Source: Bacillota bacterium (GTDB lineage: Bacteria; Bacillota; Bacilli; Bacillales_B; DSM-18226). From it: a DNA stretch of 14,076 nt. Positions within the stretch are counted from its first letter, which is position 1, and each line of letters starts with the position of its first letter. The stretch covers positions 1-14,076 of the forward strand of contig JAKACS010000015.1 in NCBI GenBank assembly GCA_021821235.1, in the 5' to 3' direction. The notes below the pieces were generated by a model. It was not told where the DNA came from, made no database searches, and worked only from the letters and a program-made list of their open reading frames with translations. The position numbers were made by a program, and so were the translations under genes. Positions 5,861 to 13,652 of the stretch are shown one piece after another.

Positions 5861-5899
5861 AAAACAAAGCCCCCCTTTCGGTTGCAGGGGAGCCGCTTT
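5861..5899 (-). terminator. Terminator of the fadN-fadA-fadE operon
   Basis: On the minus strand GCTCCCCT pairs with AGGGGGGC (one G-U), extended outside by AAAG and CTTT around a small bulge, and followed by a TTTGTTTTG tract. It begins a few bases after the fadE stop (5904-5906). Confidence 0.7.
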
Positions 5900-5903
5900 C
5901 TTA

Positions 5904-7688
5904 TCAAACAACATAACGTTCGGCGTCGATTAGACGGTCGGCAGCTTCGCGCTTTTTGGCAATCACATTTGTTGGCGTATGACGGGTAAACTTCCGAAGG
6001 GCCGAAAGCATCATGCGAAGGCTGTCACCCGCCTCGGTAGCAACGAGCGTTTCTTTTGCATGCTGCTCGATTTCATTGAACGCTTCCTGGCAGAAGATCT
6101 GTGTATACAAGAGCTTTTGCTTGTTTTTCTCAAGCCCGTCACGTGCAATTGCCTTTTCGGTTCTCAACACAACTGATTCCATTGCATACGCATTTGAGAC
6201 GATATCTGCAATATTGACCAATACCTCTTGTTCACGCTCTAATTCTTTTCCATATTTCTGCACTGCAAGACCGGCGGCCAACAGCCCGATTTTTTTGGCG
6301 TTTTTCACAAGATACTTTTCCTGGGCTAGCGGTTCGTCACCCGGTTCTTCAGGCATCAGCATCATCAACTCTTCCTGAAGGCTTTGTGCTTTTTGCAGCA
6401 ATGGCAGTTCACCCTTCATTGCTTTTCGCAAATAGGTTCCCGGAACAAGCAGGCGGTTAATTTCATTTGTTCCTTCGAAAATTCGGTTAATCCGGGAATC
6501 GCGATAGGCTCGCTCAATTTCATATTCCTGCATAAATCCATAGCCACCGTGAATTTGCACCCCTTCATCCGTGACATAATCAAGTACTTCACTTGCAAAA
6601 AACTTATTTAAGGAACACTCAATTGCATATTCTGATACCGCTTTTGCCACCAATTGCGGATTTTTGAGTTCTTCATTGGAAAGCCGCCCCATATTGTCTT
6701 CATATAGTCCAACCGTGCGGTATACTGAGCTTTCAGCTGCATAGATTTTTGCGGCCATCGTGGCGAACTTCTCTTTCGTCAAATTGAACTGGGAAATAGG
6801 AGTTTTAAATTGCTTGCGGCCGTTTGCGTATTTGACCGTTACTTCAAAAGCCCGTTTGGCTCCGCCGACGGCACCTACCCCTAATTTGTAACGGCCAATG
6901 TTTAAAATATTAAAGGCGATCATATGCCCTTTGCCGTATTCGCCTAACAAGTTTTCTTTCGGTACAGGGACTTCTTCCAAAATCAGCGTTCGTGTCGAAG
7001 AGCTTTTAATCCCCATTTTCTTTTCCTCAGCGCCTGTAGAAACGCCTGAAAATTCCCGCTCCACGATGAAAGCAGAGAAATGCTCGCCGTCAATCTTTGC
7101 ATAGACGATAAAAAGATCAGCAAATCCGGAGTTGGTAATCCATTGTTTTTCCCCATTCAAGATATAGTGCGTTCCTTCGGCATTCAATCGTGCGGACGTT
7201 TTTGCGCTTAAAGCATCTGAGCCGGACCCTGGCTCTGTTAAGGCATAGGCGGCAATTTTTTCGCCAGTAGCGAGTGCTGGCAAATACTTTTCCTTTTGTT
7301 CTTCATTTCCGAACAAAACAATCGGCAGCGAACCGATTCCGACATGGGCGCCGTGAGACAGCGAAAAGCCGCCCGCTCTTGCCATTTTTTCCGTAATCAG
7401 CGAGGAACTGATTTTATCGAGACCTAAACCACCATACTCCTCTGGAACATCGGCTCCTAGTAGGCCGAGTTCTCCCGCTTCTTTTAGCAGTTTAACTGTC
7501 CGGTGGAATTCGTGGTTTTCCAAATATTCAAGTTGCGGGAGAACTTCTTTTTCAACAAAATCATCGGTTGTCTTAGCAATCATTTTATGCTCATCGCTGA
7601 AATCATCCGGGGTAAAGATTTGCTCAAACGATCCCTCTTCAATTAAAAAACTGCCGCCTTTAATCCATTTTTCAGTTTGATTTCCCAT
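5904..7688 (-). CDS. fadE: Acyl-CoA dehydrogenase FadE
   Basis: A 594-residue FAD enzyme that introduces the trans-2 double bond into acyl-CoA, the first step of each beta-oxidation round. The N-terminal helical domain is followed by the flavin-binding motifs 'YALTEPGSGSDA' (148-159) and 'WITNSGFADLFIVYAK' (183-198). The C-terminal helical domain contains 'QIHGGYGFMQEYEIERAYRD', and the catalytic base is E405 in 'IFEGTNEINR'. About 170 further residues extend beyond the usual 380-400, as in the long VLCAD-like class and in B. subtilis FadE. The ATG has AGGAGGAG upstream (7693-7700). It is the last gene of the fad operon, 123 bases after fadA. Confidence 0.95.
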   Translation of the reverse strand: MGNQTEKWIKGGSFLIEEGSFEQIFTPDDFSDEHKMIAKTTDDFVEKEVLPQLEYLENHEFHRTVKLLKEAGELGLLGADVPEEYGGLGLDKISSSLITEKMARAGGFSLSHGAHVGIGSLPIVLFGNEEQKEKYLPALATGEKIAAYALTEPGSGSDALSAKTSARLNAEGTHYILNGEKQWITNSGFADLFIVYAKIDGEHFSAFIVEREFSGVSTGAEEKKMGIKSSSTRTLILEEVPVPKENLLGEYGKGHMIAFNILNIGRYKLGVGAVGGAKRAFEVTVKYANGRKQFKTPISQFNLTKEKFATMAAKIYAAESSVYRTVGLYEDNMGRLSNEELKNPQLVAKAVSEYAIECSLNKFFASEVLDYVTDEGVQIHGGYGFMQEYEIERAYRDSRINRIFEGTNEINRLLVPGTYLRKAMKGELPLLQKAQSLQEELMMLMPEEPGDEPLAQEKYLVKNAKKIGLLAAGLAVQKYGKELEREQEVLVNIADIVSNAYAMESVVLRTEKAIARDGLEKNKQKLLYTQIFCQEAFNEIEQHAKETLVATEAGDSLRMMLSALRKFTRHTPTNVIAKKREAADRLIDAERYVV

Positions 7689-7736
7689 TTACTCTCCTCC
7701 TAACAAATTTAAAATCCCTCTTTTTCTCTAAGGAAA

Positions 7737-7772
7737 CTGCTGACTTCAGATCTCTATTCAACACATCAGCAG
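7737..7772. repeat. Inverted repeat in the fadA-fadE spacer
   Basis: CTGCTGA (7737-7743) and TCAGCAG (7766-7772) are perfect inverted repeats around 22 bases, in the 123-base gap between fadA and fadE. No T-tract follows, so it is not a standard terminator. It could be an mRNA-stabilising or processing hairpin that sets the level of fadE relative to fadA. Confidence 0.35.
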
Positions 7773-7811
7773 CCTGGCTCTTTTTGCAAAGCGTTCTTAA
7801 CAAGATTTCGA

Positions 7812-8987
7812 TTATAATAATTCAAACACGCCGGCCGCACCCATGCCGCCGCCGATGCACATCGTCACAACCCCAAATTGCTCATTTCTTCGTTTCATTT
7901 CATGCAATAGGGTTAATGTTAGCTTTGCTCCAGTACAGCCAAGCGGATGGCCTAAAGCAATTGCTCCGCCGTTGACATTGACTTTGTTTTCATCAAGTCC
8001 AAGCTCACGGATCACCTGAATCGATTGGGAAGCAAACGCTTCATTCAATTCAAACAAGCCGATGTCCGAAAGTTCGAGACCAGCCAGCTTCAACGCCTTT
8101 GGAACAGCGACAACCGGACCGACTCCCATAATTTCCGGCGGGACACCCCCGACAGCGAATGAGCGGAATTTAGCCATCGGCTGCAATCCAAGCGATTCAG
8201 CTTTTTCCCGATCCATCACCATGACTGCTGCCGCACCGTCGCTTGTTTGCGAAGCATTTCCGGCGGTAACCGTACCTGTAAGCGAAAAGGCCGGGTGCAG
8301 TTTCGCCAATGTCTCGAGATTTGTATTCGGGCGGACACCTTCATCCTCGGCAAATTGAATTGTTTTTTCAATAAGCTTGTGATCGGCTCCCACCGAGCGG
8401 ACGGCCACCTCAACAGGGACAATCTCATCGGTAAATTTTCCTTCGGCAAGCGCTTTGGCGGCGCGCTGATGACTGCGAACAGCAAATTCGTCCTGATCCT
8501 CGCGCGTAATTCCATATTTCTTTGCCACTTCTTCTGCCGTATGCCCCATGCTCATATAATATTGCGGTGCCGTTTCGGCCAATTTTGCATTTGGACGGAT
8601 GACATGGCCCATCATCGGGACAAGACTCATCGATTCCGCCCCGCCGGCAAGTGCTGTATCGATTTGTCCTGTCATAATTCCTTGGGCCGCATAGGCAATC
8701 GCCTGCAAACCGGATGAACAATATCGATTAATCGTAATCGCCGGCACGGTATGCGGGAGACCAGCAAGTGCACCGATATTGCGCGCCATATTCATCCCTT
8801 GTTCAGCCTCAGGCATTGCGCAACCGATGATTAGATCATCGATATATCCTTCATAATTGCCTGCGCGTTTAAGTGTTTCTTTGACGACGAGCGCCCCTAG
8901 ATCATCCGGGCGGACACTGGCAAGCGTGCCCTTTTTCGCTTTGCCTACCGGCGTTCTGGCTCCTGCAACAATAACCGCTTCTCTCAT
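7812..8987 (-). CDS. fadA: Acetyl-CoA acyltransferase (3-ketoacyl-CoA thiolase) FadA
   Basis: A 391-residue thiolase that cleaves 3-ketoacyl-CoA with CoA, releasing acetyl-CoA, the last step of the beta-oxidation cycle. The acyl-accepting cysteine is C90 in '[10 protein letters not shown]'. The '[14 protein letters not shown]' motif holds the active-site histidine, and the second catalytic cysteine is in '[10 protein letters not shown]' near the C-terminus. Length is standard for the family. The ATG at 8987 is preceded by AAGGGGAAA. It follows fadN by 45 bases and precedes fadE, so it is the middle gene of the operon. Degradative rather than biosynthetic function follows from the partners. 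Confidence 0.96.
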   Translation of the reverse strand: MREAVIVAGARTPVGKAKKGTLASVRPDDLGALVVKETLKRAGNYEGYIDDLIIGCAMPEAEQGMNMARNIGALAGLPHTVPAITINRYCSSGLQAIAYAAQGIMTGQIDTALAGGAESMSLVPMMGHVIRPNAKLAETAPQYYMSMGHTAEEVAKKYGITREDQDEFAVRSHQRAAKALAEGKFTDEIVPVEVAVRSVGADHKLIEKTIQFAEDEGVRPNTNLETLAKLHPAFSLTGTVTAGNASQTSDGAAAVMVMDREKAESLGLQPMAKFRSFAVGGVPPEIMGVGPVVAVPKALKLAGLELSDIGLFELNEAFASQSIQVIRELGLDENKVNVNGGAIALGHPLGCTGAKLTLTLLHEMKRRNEQFGVVTMCIGGGMGAAGVFELL

Positions 8988-9032
8988 TTGCTTTCCCCTC
9001 TTTCATTTTCAAAAATGAATGAACAAAATCTC

Positions 9033-11420
9033 CTAGTTGCGCAGCGGCTTACCTTTGACAAGCATGTGCTGCATCCGCTGCTGGGATTTCGGTTCGGCGA
9101 CAAGACTCAAGAATGCCTCTCTTTCCAAATCCAACAAGTATTGCTCATCAACCTCTGTCCCAAATGGAACTTTCCCACCGGCAAGAACGTACGCAAGCTT
9201 TCTGGCAATTTTCAAATCATGTTCCGAAATAAACCCTGAATGAGCCATTGATTGGGCTGCGAGCAGCAATGTTGCATAACCTGCTTCGCCCACGACCGGA
9301 ACCTTCAGGCGCTGCTTTGGCTTAAAGCCTTGTTCACTTAACGCCAATACTTTCATCTTTGCATCATAAAGGAGGTGATCACTGTTAAAACTAATCCCAT
9401 CCGTCCTGTTTAAAAACTGATGCGCGCGGGCTTCGTCAGCCGAGGCCGACACGTTTGCCAGCGCAATCGTTTCAAAAACGTTATTGGCAATGGCTTGCAA
9501 ATCGATCGTTACGCCGGTTGGAATGCTTTCCAGATAGTTGATGTACAATTCCTTGTTGCCGCCCCCGCCTGGGATTAAGCCAACACCTGTTTCTACAAGC
9601 CCCATATACGTTTCGGAAGATGCCTGAATAGTGGACGCTGCCAGGCAAATTTCCGCGCCGCCGCCCAAAGTCATTGCAAATGGGGCAGCAACGACTGGTT
9701 TGGAACAATACTTGATCCGCATTCCTGCCTGTTGAAATTCGCGAACGACCATGTCGAGTTCATAAACATTGTCATCTTGTGCTTCCATTACTATCATCGC
9801 AAGGTTAGCACCTACACAAAAATTTTTTCCCTGATTGCCTATGACAAGGCCTTTATAATGTTTTTCTACTTCCTCGATCGCAAAGTTGATCATTTGAATA
9901 ATGTCCAGCCCAATCGCATTGTTTTGCGAATGGAACTCCAATAAGGCAACGCCATCCCCCATATCCACCAAGCTTGCACCGCTATTCTTTTTAATCACAC
10001 CATTTTGTTTTTTCAATTTCGCGATGCTGATAACTTTTGGATTGACTTTTACCGGAATATATTTGCCATGATCGTAATAATCGAGCTGTCCTCCGGCTTC
10101 TTTTTTATAAAAAGATGTATGACCCTGCTCAAGCATGGCAGAGACCCACTCGGGAATTTCCAAACCGCATTTTTTCATTTTCTGCACCGATTGTTCAACC
10201 CCGATGGCATCCCATGTTTCAAACGGCCCCAATTCCCAGCTGAATCCCCATTTCATCGCCCGGTCGATGGCGACAAGATCATCGGCAATCGTGCCCAGCA
10301 GTTCCGCAGAGTAGATAAGCACCGGGCTCAAAACATTCCATATAAATTCCCCAGCGCAGTCTTTTGTATATACAAGCGCTTTCAATTTATTGGCTAATCC
10401 TTTTTCTTGTTTGCTCATTTCTGTTGCCGCTGTTGTCAATTTTTTACGCGGCCCATATTCCATCGTCAGCGGATTCAGTTCAACGATCTCCTTTCCTTTT
10501 TTCAGAAAAAATCCTTGTCCCGCCTTGCTGCCGATCCAGCCCTTTTCAAGCATTTCTTTCATGAAAGCTGGTACTTCAAACACCGTTTTTTCGTTGCCAT
10601 CCACTTGGTTGTAAACATTGTTGGCAACATGGACAAACGTATCCAATCCGACAACATCCAGCGTGCGAAAGGTAGCGCTTTTCGGGCGTCCAATCAACGG
10701 ACCGGTGAGCGAATCCACTTCCCCTACACTGTAGCCGCCCTTGAGCATTTCCTTAAGGGTAACCAACAGTCCGTAAGTGCCAATCCGGTTGGCAATAAAG
10801 TTTGGCGTGTCCTTTGCGACAACGACGCCTTTGCCAAGCACGTCTTCGCCAAAGTTCTTCATGAACGCAAGCACGTCAGGGTCGGTGAATTGGGTAGGAA
10901 TGACTTCCAAAAGCTTCAAGTAGCGCGGCGGATTGAAAAAATGAGTGCCAAGGAAGTGCTTTTTAAAGTCTTCCGATCTGTCTTCAGCCATGGCTTCTAC
11001 CGAAATTCCCGATGTATTCGAGCTGATGATGCTCCCCGGTTTGCGGTACTGATCTACTTTTTCAAGCATCTGTTTTTTTACGTCCAAATTTTCAACAACC
11101 ACTTCAATAACCCAATCAACTTCTTTTAATCGGCTTATGTCGTCCTCAAGATTTCCTGCTTCAATAAGGGATAGATTCTGTTTAACGGTTAATGGTGCAG
11201 GCTTTTGTTTCAACAATTTTTTGAGAGAAAGGGTGCTAATTCGGTTGCGAACCTGCGTATCCTTTAATGTCAGCCCTTTTGCTTTCTCCTCTTCGGTCAA
11301 CTCAACCGGGACAATATCCAATAGCAAAGTCGGTATGCCAACATTCGCCAGATGGGCTGCGATCCCAGACCCCATCACACCCGAACCGATGACGGCAGCT
11401 TTATTAATAAAATGCTTCAA
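9033..11420 (-). CDS. fadN: 3-hydroxyacyl-CoA dehydrogenase / enoyl-CoA hydratase FadN
   Basis: A 795-residue fusion enzyme performing the hydration and NAD-dependent oxidation steps of beta-oxidation. The N-terminal Rossmann domain shows G12-S-G-V-M-G17 in 'AAVIGSGVMGSGIAAH'. The dehydrogenase catalytic pair is H160 ('GTHFFNP') and E172, with N211 in 'NFIANRIG'. A C-terminal crotonase domain from about residue 490 includes 'GNQGKNFCVGANL' (oxyanion hole region) and 'GVGLIPGGGGNKE'. Domain order is dehydrogenase first, the reverse of E. coli FadB but as in B. subtilis FadN. The start is TTG at 11420, with GGGGGAGG four bases upstream; I see no better start, and it places the NAD motif at the usual distance. 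It is first in the fad operon, downstream of a FadR operator. Confidence 0.96.
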   Translation of the reverse strand: MKHFINKAAVIGSGVMGSGIAAHLANVGIPTLLLDIVPVELTEEEKAKGLTLKDTQVRNRISTLSLKKLLKQKPAPLTVKQNLSLIEAGNLEDDISRLKEVDWVIEVVVENLDVKKQMLEKVDQYRKPGSIISSNTSGISVEAMAEDRSEDFKKHFLGTHFFNPPRYLKLLEVIPTQFTDPDVLAFMKNFGEDVLGKGVVVAKDTPNFIANRIGTYGLLVTLKEMLKGGYSVGEVDSLTGPLIGRPKSATFRTLDVVGLDTFVHVANNVYNQVDGNEKTVFEVPAFMKEMLEKGWIGSKAGQGFFLKKGKEIVELNPLTMEYGPRKKLTTAATEMSKQEKGLANKLKALVYTKDCAGEFIWNVLSPVLIYSAELLGTIADDLVAIDRAMKWGFSWELGPFETWDAIGVEQSVQKMKKCGLEIPEWVSAMLEQGHTSFYKKEAGGQLDYYDHGKYIPVKVNPKVISIAKLKKQNGVIKKNSGASLVDMGDGVALLEFHSQNNAIGLDIIQMINFAIEEVEKHYKGLVIGNQGKNFCVGANLAMIVMEAQDDNVYELDMVVREFQQAGMRIKYCSKPVVAAPFAMTLGGGAEICLAASTIQASSETYMGLVETGVGLIPGGGGNKELYINYLESIPTGVTIDLQAIANNVFETIALANVSASADEARAHQFLNRTDGISFNSDHLLYDAKMKVLALSEQGFKPKQRLKVPVVGEAGYATLLLAAQSMAHSGFISEHDLKIARKLAYVLAGGKVPFGTEVDEQYLLDLEREAFLSLVAEPKSQQRMQHMLVKGKPLRN

Positions 11421-11442
11421 TTTTCCTCCCCCTTCGCATTTT

Positions 11443-11460
11443 TGAATGAATACTCATTCA
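11443..11460 (-). promoter_or_regulatory. FadR operator upstream of fadN
   Basis: TGAATGAATACTCATTCA is an inverted repeat of TGAATGA and TCATTCA around four bases, matching the operator recognised by the TetR-family repressor FadR in B. subtilis, which is released by long-chain acyl-CoAs. It lies 23 bases above the fadN start and below the best candidate promoter, so FadR would act as a roadblock or mask a promoter I cannot see. Confidence 0.9.
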
Positions 11461-11510
11461 TTTTTTGTTCAAAAAAAATTTCCTGTTGAAAAATGATCAT
11501 TGATAATTTT

Positions 11511-11539
11511 ACTATAAAATATTTTCATTATTTATGCAA
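11511..11539 (-). promoter_or_regulatory. Candidate sigma-A promoter of fadN-fadA-fadE
   Basis: On the minus strand TTGCAT (11534-11539), 17 bases, then TATAGT (11511-11516), five of six matches at -10. Transcription would begin near 11504, about 45 bases before the FadR operator. The surrounding sequence is very A/T-rich, which raises the chance of a false match. Confidence 0.45.
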
Positions 11540-11654
11540 TTGAAAATTTCGAAAAATTGTTTCTTCTTTAATTCTCATAAGATTGGTCAAAATAATAATG
11601 TTCTCCTTTTTTGATTAAGCGGAGATCCATGCTCCAAAAAACGAGGTGATTCCA

Positions 11655-11786
11655 ATGGGTAAAATGAAGAAAAATCCATCAAAAACAGGTGTCAGCGCCG
11701 CAAGCGTACAAGGTGATGCCGGCCCAACAGTCGAAAATGCCGGCGGCGGCAAAAGAAATAGCCAGAACAATCAGTACAAAAAATAG
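11655..11786 (+). CDS. yuzL: YuzL-family small protein
   Basis: A 43-residue, very hydrophilic and basic protein: M-G-K-M-K-K-N-P-S-K-T-G-V-S-A at the start and an Asn/Gln/Lys-rich tail ending Q-Y-K-K. It fits the YuzL family (about 40 residues, uncharacterised), which in B. subtilis is encoded at the same spot between fadN and the proline dehydrogenase gene. The composition, rich in small, charged and amide residues, resembles small acid-soluble spore proteins, so a spore role is a reasonable guess but not shown. The ATG is preceded by GAGGTGAT five bases away. It is transcribed opposite to both neighbours and ends at a shared bidirectional terminator. I saw no convincing promoter in 11560-11640. 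Confidence 0.85.
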   Translation: MGKMKKNPSKTGVSAASVQGDAGPTVENAGGGKRNSQNNQYKK

Positions 11787-11796
11787 TGGGAAACTT

Positions 11797-11831
11797 CAAT
11801 CAGCGGGGGGTTCCCCTTCCCCCACTGATTG
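11797..11831. terminator. Bidirectional terminator between yuzL and fadM
   Basis: CAATCAG (11797-11803) pairs with CTGATTG (11825-11831). After one mismatch, five or six G's pair with the C-run at 11819-11823, around a short loop. T-rich stretches follow on both sides at a short distance (TATTTTTTG on the minus strand, CTATTTTTTT on the plus strand). It sits between convergent genes and can serve both. Confidence 0.72.
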
Positions 11832-11848
11832 TTGAACAGTTCTCCTTG

Positions 11849-12766
11849 CTATTTTTTTACGATACCCTTTAAAACAAAGGCAACGTTGGCTGGACGCTCT
11901 GCCAAGCGGCGCATAAAGTAACCATACCAATCCGTACCAAAAGGCACATAGACGCGCATTTTATAGCCTTCTTTCACTAACTCCAGCTGCCGTTCCGGAC
12001 GGATGCCGTACAGCATTTGAAATTCAAACTGCTCATTGGGAATATGGTATTCCTTAACAAGTTTCTTCGTAAATTCAATGATTGCTTCATCATGGGTGGC
12101 AATTGCCGTGAAATTTCCGTTTAATAAATGCATTTGAATAATTTTTTTGTAATTTTCATCGACGTCTTTTTTATCAGGAAAAGCTACTTCCGCGGATTCT
12201 TTATATGCCCCTTTTACAAGTCTGAGATTGGGTTCATATTCATTTAAGTCCTCAATGTCTCGCTCTGTCCGGTATAAATAAGCCTGCAAAACCGTACCAA
12301 CAGGATCGTATTCCAATTTCAGCTGTCGAAAAAGATCAAGTGTTTTTTGGCAGCGGCTGAAATCCTCCATATCGATGGTAACAAACACATTGTGTTCTTT
12401 TGCAGCATTGAGAATCTGCCTCATGTTTTTCATCACCAGTTCATCGGAAATATCAAGTCCCATCGAGGTCATTTTTAACGAAAGCTGCGAATTTAACTTT
12501 TCTGTGCCGATTGCGTTAATCGCTTCGATTGATTGGTTGGTGCGTTCGATCGCTTCCGCTTCATTGTCAACGAATTCACCGAGATAATCAATTGTTACCC
12601 CAAGCCCTTTATTGTTCAGCTCCTTAATCACCTCAATCGCCTGGCCGATCGTTTCTCCGGCAACAAAGCGGGAGGCGCCGAAGCGAAGCCCGTATTTCTT
12701 GGCTGCCTTTGTCAGCGCTTTATTTTTTGATAAAAATAAAAAGAAATTCTTGAGTGCCTGCTCCAT
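11849..12766 (-). CDS. fadM: Proline dehydrogenase (YusM/FadM type)
   Basis: A 305-residue FAD enzyme that oxidises proline to pyrroline-5-carboxylate, the first step of proline catabolism. The short single-domain form has the family barrel motifs: 'LSLKMTSMGLDIS' near residues 95-107, 'VTIDMEDFSR' (129-138), 'LRLVKGAYKE' (181-190) and 'IATHD' (222-226). The C-terminal 'RVYVPFGTDWYGYFMRRLAERPAN' region contains the Arg pair (286-287) that binds the proline carboxylate. The ATG has GGAGGAG upstream (12773-12779). No pyrroline-5-carboxylate dehydrogenase gene is adjacent. Despite the B. subtilis name fadM, it is a separate unit from the fad operon, divided from it by yuzL on the opposite strand. 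A cre site in its leader points to catabolite repression. Confidence 0.94.
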   Translation of the reverse strand: MEQALKNFFLFLSKNKALTKAAKKYGLRFGASRFVAGETIGQAIEVIKELNNKGLGVTIDYLGEFVDNEAEAIERTNQSIEAINAIGTEKLNSQLSLKMTSMGLDISDELVMKNMRQILNAAKEHNVFVTIDMEDFSRCQKTLDLFRQLKLEYDPVGTVLQAYLYRTERDIEDLNEYEPNLRLVKGAYKESAEVAFPDKKDVDENYKKIIQMHLLNGNFTAIATHDEAIIEFTKKLVKEYHIPNEQFEFQMLYGIRPERQLELVKEGYKMRVYVPFGTDWYGYFMRRLAERPANVAFVLKGIVKK

Positions 12767-12780
12767 CCTGTTCTCCTCCG

Positions 12781-12794
12781 TGTAACCGTTTTCA
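12781..12794 (-). promoter_or_regulatory. CcpA binding site (cre) in the fadM leader
   Basis: The minus strand reads TGAAAACGGTTACA, agreeing at every fixed position with the B. subtilis cre consensus TGWAANCGNTNWCA. It lies directly above the ribosome binding site of fadM and below the candidate promoter, where bound CcpA would block elongation. Proline use would then be held down when preferred sugars are present. Confidence 0.8.
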
Positions 12795-12827
12795 ATAAAT
12801 CACAAAATAACAGCTATCCCCCCTTTT

Positions 12828-12856
12828 ATTTTACCATCTTAATTGTTTTTTGAATA
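12828..12856 (-). promoter_or_regulatory. Candidate extended -10 promoter of fadM
   Basis: The minus strand has TGGTAAAAT, an extended -10 with five of six bases matching (12828-12836). The -35 position holds TATTCA (12851-12856), a weak match, at 17-base spacing. Transcription would start near 12820, placing the cre site at about +27 to +40. Confidence 0.4.
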
Positions 12857-12877
12857 TAATATATATTTCATCATACT
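12852..12877 (+). promoter_or_regulatory. Candidate sporulation promoter for the coat genes
   Basis: GAATATA (12852-12858) and CATACT (12872-12877), 13 bases apart, resemble the -35 (ATA core) and -10 (CATACa) of sigma-E-type, or possibly sigma-G/F-type, promoters. Transcription would begin about 75 bases before the first coat gene. The spacing is shorter than ideal. The case rests mainly on the genes downstream. Confidence 0.28.
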
Positions 12878-12963
12878 CCTTTTGCTGCCCGATTTTGTAT
12901 AAAGTTTTATCTTTTTACGGACTCTAAATGCGTACATGTTTTTTTAAAACAGGAGGGATAAAA

Positions 12964-13245
12964 ATGCAACAACAGCAAAGTTTTCAACCACAAAATCAGC
13001 AAGGGATGATGCCACAGCCTCCGGGAGTCGTTTCAACAAAGGATTCCCTCTATTTAACCGACATGATGTCCTGGAATTTACTTGCAGCTAAAAAGGCTCA
13101 TTTCTATGCGAGTCAATGTCAGGATCAGCAGCTAAAAGCAGAGGCCGAAAAAGTCGGTCAGATGCACCAGCGCCATTATGAAAAATTGCTTGGCCATTTA
13201 AACGAGCATGTAAACCAACAACAGCCACTCAATAATATGCAATAA
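12964..13245 (+). CDS. CotF-family spore coat protein, first of a pair
   Basis: A 93-residue protein whose first 30 residues are rich in Gln, Pro and Met, followed by 'STKDSLYLTDMMSWNLLAAK' and 'ASQCQDQQLKAEAE', the two-helix pattern of the CotF/YhcQ coat protein family. Coat proteins of this class are deposited around the spore by the mother cell. The start at 12964 has AGGAGGGAT (12951-12959) at ideal spacing. The frame opens earlier at 12928, but that part lacks a ribosome binding site and is unlike the family. It is 16 bases upstream of a second, related gene, suggesting an operon and perhaps an old duplication. I do not recall an exact counterpart beside B. subtilis yusN. Confidence 0.82.
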   Translation: MQQQQSFQPQNQQGMMPQPPGVVSTKDSLYLTDMMSWNLLAAKKAHFYASQCQDQQLKAEAEKVGQMHQRHYEKLLGHLNEHVNQQQPLNNMQ

Positions 13246-13261
13246 AGGAGACGTTAACGCC

Positions 13262-13603
13262 ATGAACCAAAGCCAGCAAAAAATTCAGAACCCGGAAACG
13301 CAAGTGCCAAAAACACCGCAAATGAATGAACGTGATTTTATAAATGATTTGCTGACAACGGAAAAATATATGACCTCTTCTTATACAATGGCCCTTCATG
13401 AGGCTAGTCATAAAGGCCTGTACGATGAGTTAATGACCATTTTTACAGAAACGCAAACCAGTCAGCGCGACCTGTATAATTTAATGTTTCAAAAGGGCTG
13501 GTATGCGATTGAAGCAGCCGATCAGCAAAAAATGCAGCAATCCTACCAGCAGTTCAAAGGTTACACGAATCAACTGCCATATGGCGGCAGAAATCTACAA
13601 TAG
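13262..13603 (+). CDS. yusN: CotF-family spore coat protein YusN-like
   Basis: A 113-residue CotF-type coat protein. After a polar, Gln/Pro-rich N-terminus comes 'QMNERDFINDLLTTEKYMTS', the family's hallmark helix, then 'ALHEASHKGLYDELMTIFTE' and a final 'FQKGWYAIEAADQQKMQQSY' segment. It ends in a Gly/Gln/Asn-rich tail. The arrangement and position after the proline dehydrogenase gene match yusN. Its ribosome binding site AAAGGAG (13244-13250) overlaps the stop codon of the preceding coat gene, at a rather long 11 bases from the ATG. It is the last gene of the pair and is followed by a strong terminator. A function in spore coat assembly is inferred from the family. Confidence 0.85.
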   Translation: MNQSQQKIQNPETQVPKTPQMNERDFINDLLTTEKYMTSSYTMALHEASHKGLYDELMTIFTETQTSQRDLYNLMFQKGWYAIEAADQQKMQQSYQQFKGYTNQLPYGGRNLQ

Positions 13604-13621
13604 CGGCAGCATTAAGAAACA

Positions 13622-13652
13622 AAACGGAAGCGGTAATATCCCGCTTCCGTTT
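13622..13652. terminator. Bidirectional terminator between yusN and the YusU-like gene
   Basis: A perfect 12-base-pair stem, 13622-13633 with 13641-13652, encloses a 7-base loop. T-runs follow on the right (TTTAATTTT) and on the minus strand (GTTTTGTTTC). It touches the stop codon of the leftward gene (13651-13653), so convergent transcripts share it. Confidence 0.87.

Noticed and set aside
7780..7800. A cre-like sequence around GAACGCTTTGCA in the fadA-fadE spacer
   Set aside because: Several fixed positions of the cre consensus are mismatched on both sides of the CG centre.
8247..8717. A 156-codon rightward reading frame opposite fadA
   Set aside because: It overlaps the conserved thiolase core on the other strand and shows no motif or start signal.
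9002..9019. TTCATTTT-CA-AAAATGAA inverted repeat between fadN and fadA as a second FadR site
   Set aside because: The half-sites are in the opposite arrangement to TGAATGA...TCATTCA and the repeat is largely A/T, so it does not match the operator.
10407..11129. A 240-codon rightward reading frame opposite fadN
   Set aside because: It is antisense to a clearly conserved dehydrogenase domain, its protein is rich in Phe/His/Arg with no family signature, and it lacks a ribosome binding site.
12928..12963. A 12-codon N-terminal extension of the first coat protein
   Set aside because: The strong AGGAGGGAT site lies inside this stretch and points to the ATG at 12964; the upstream ATG has no ribosome binding site.
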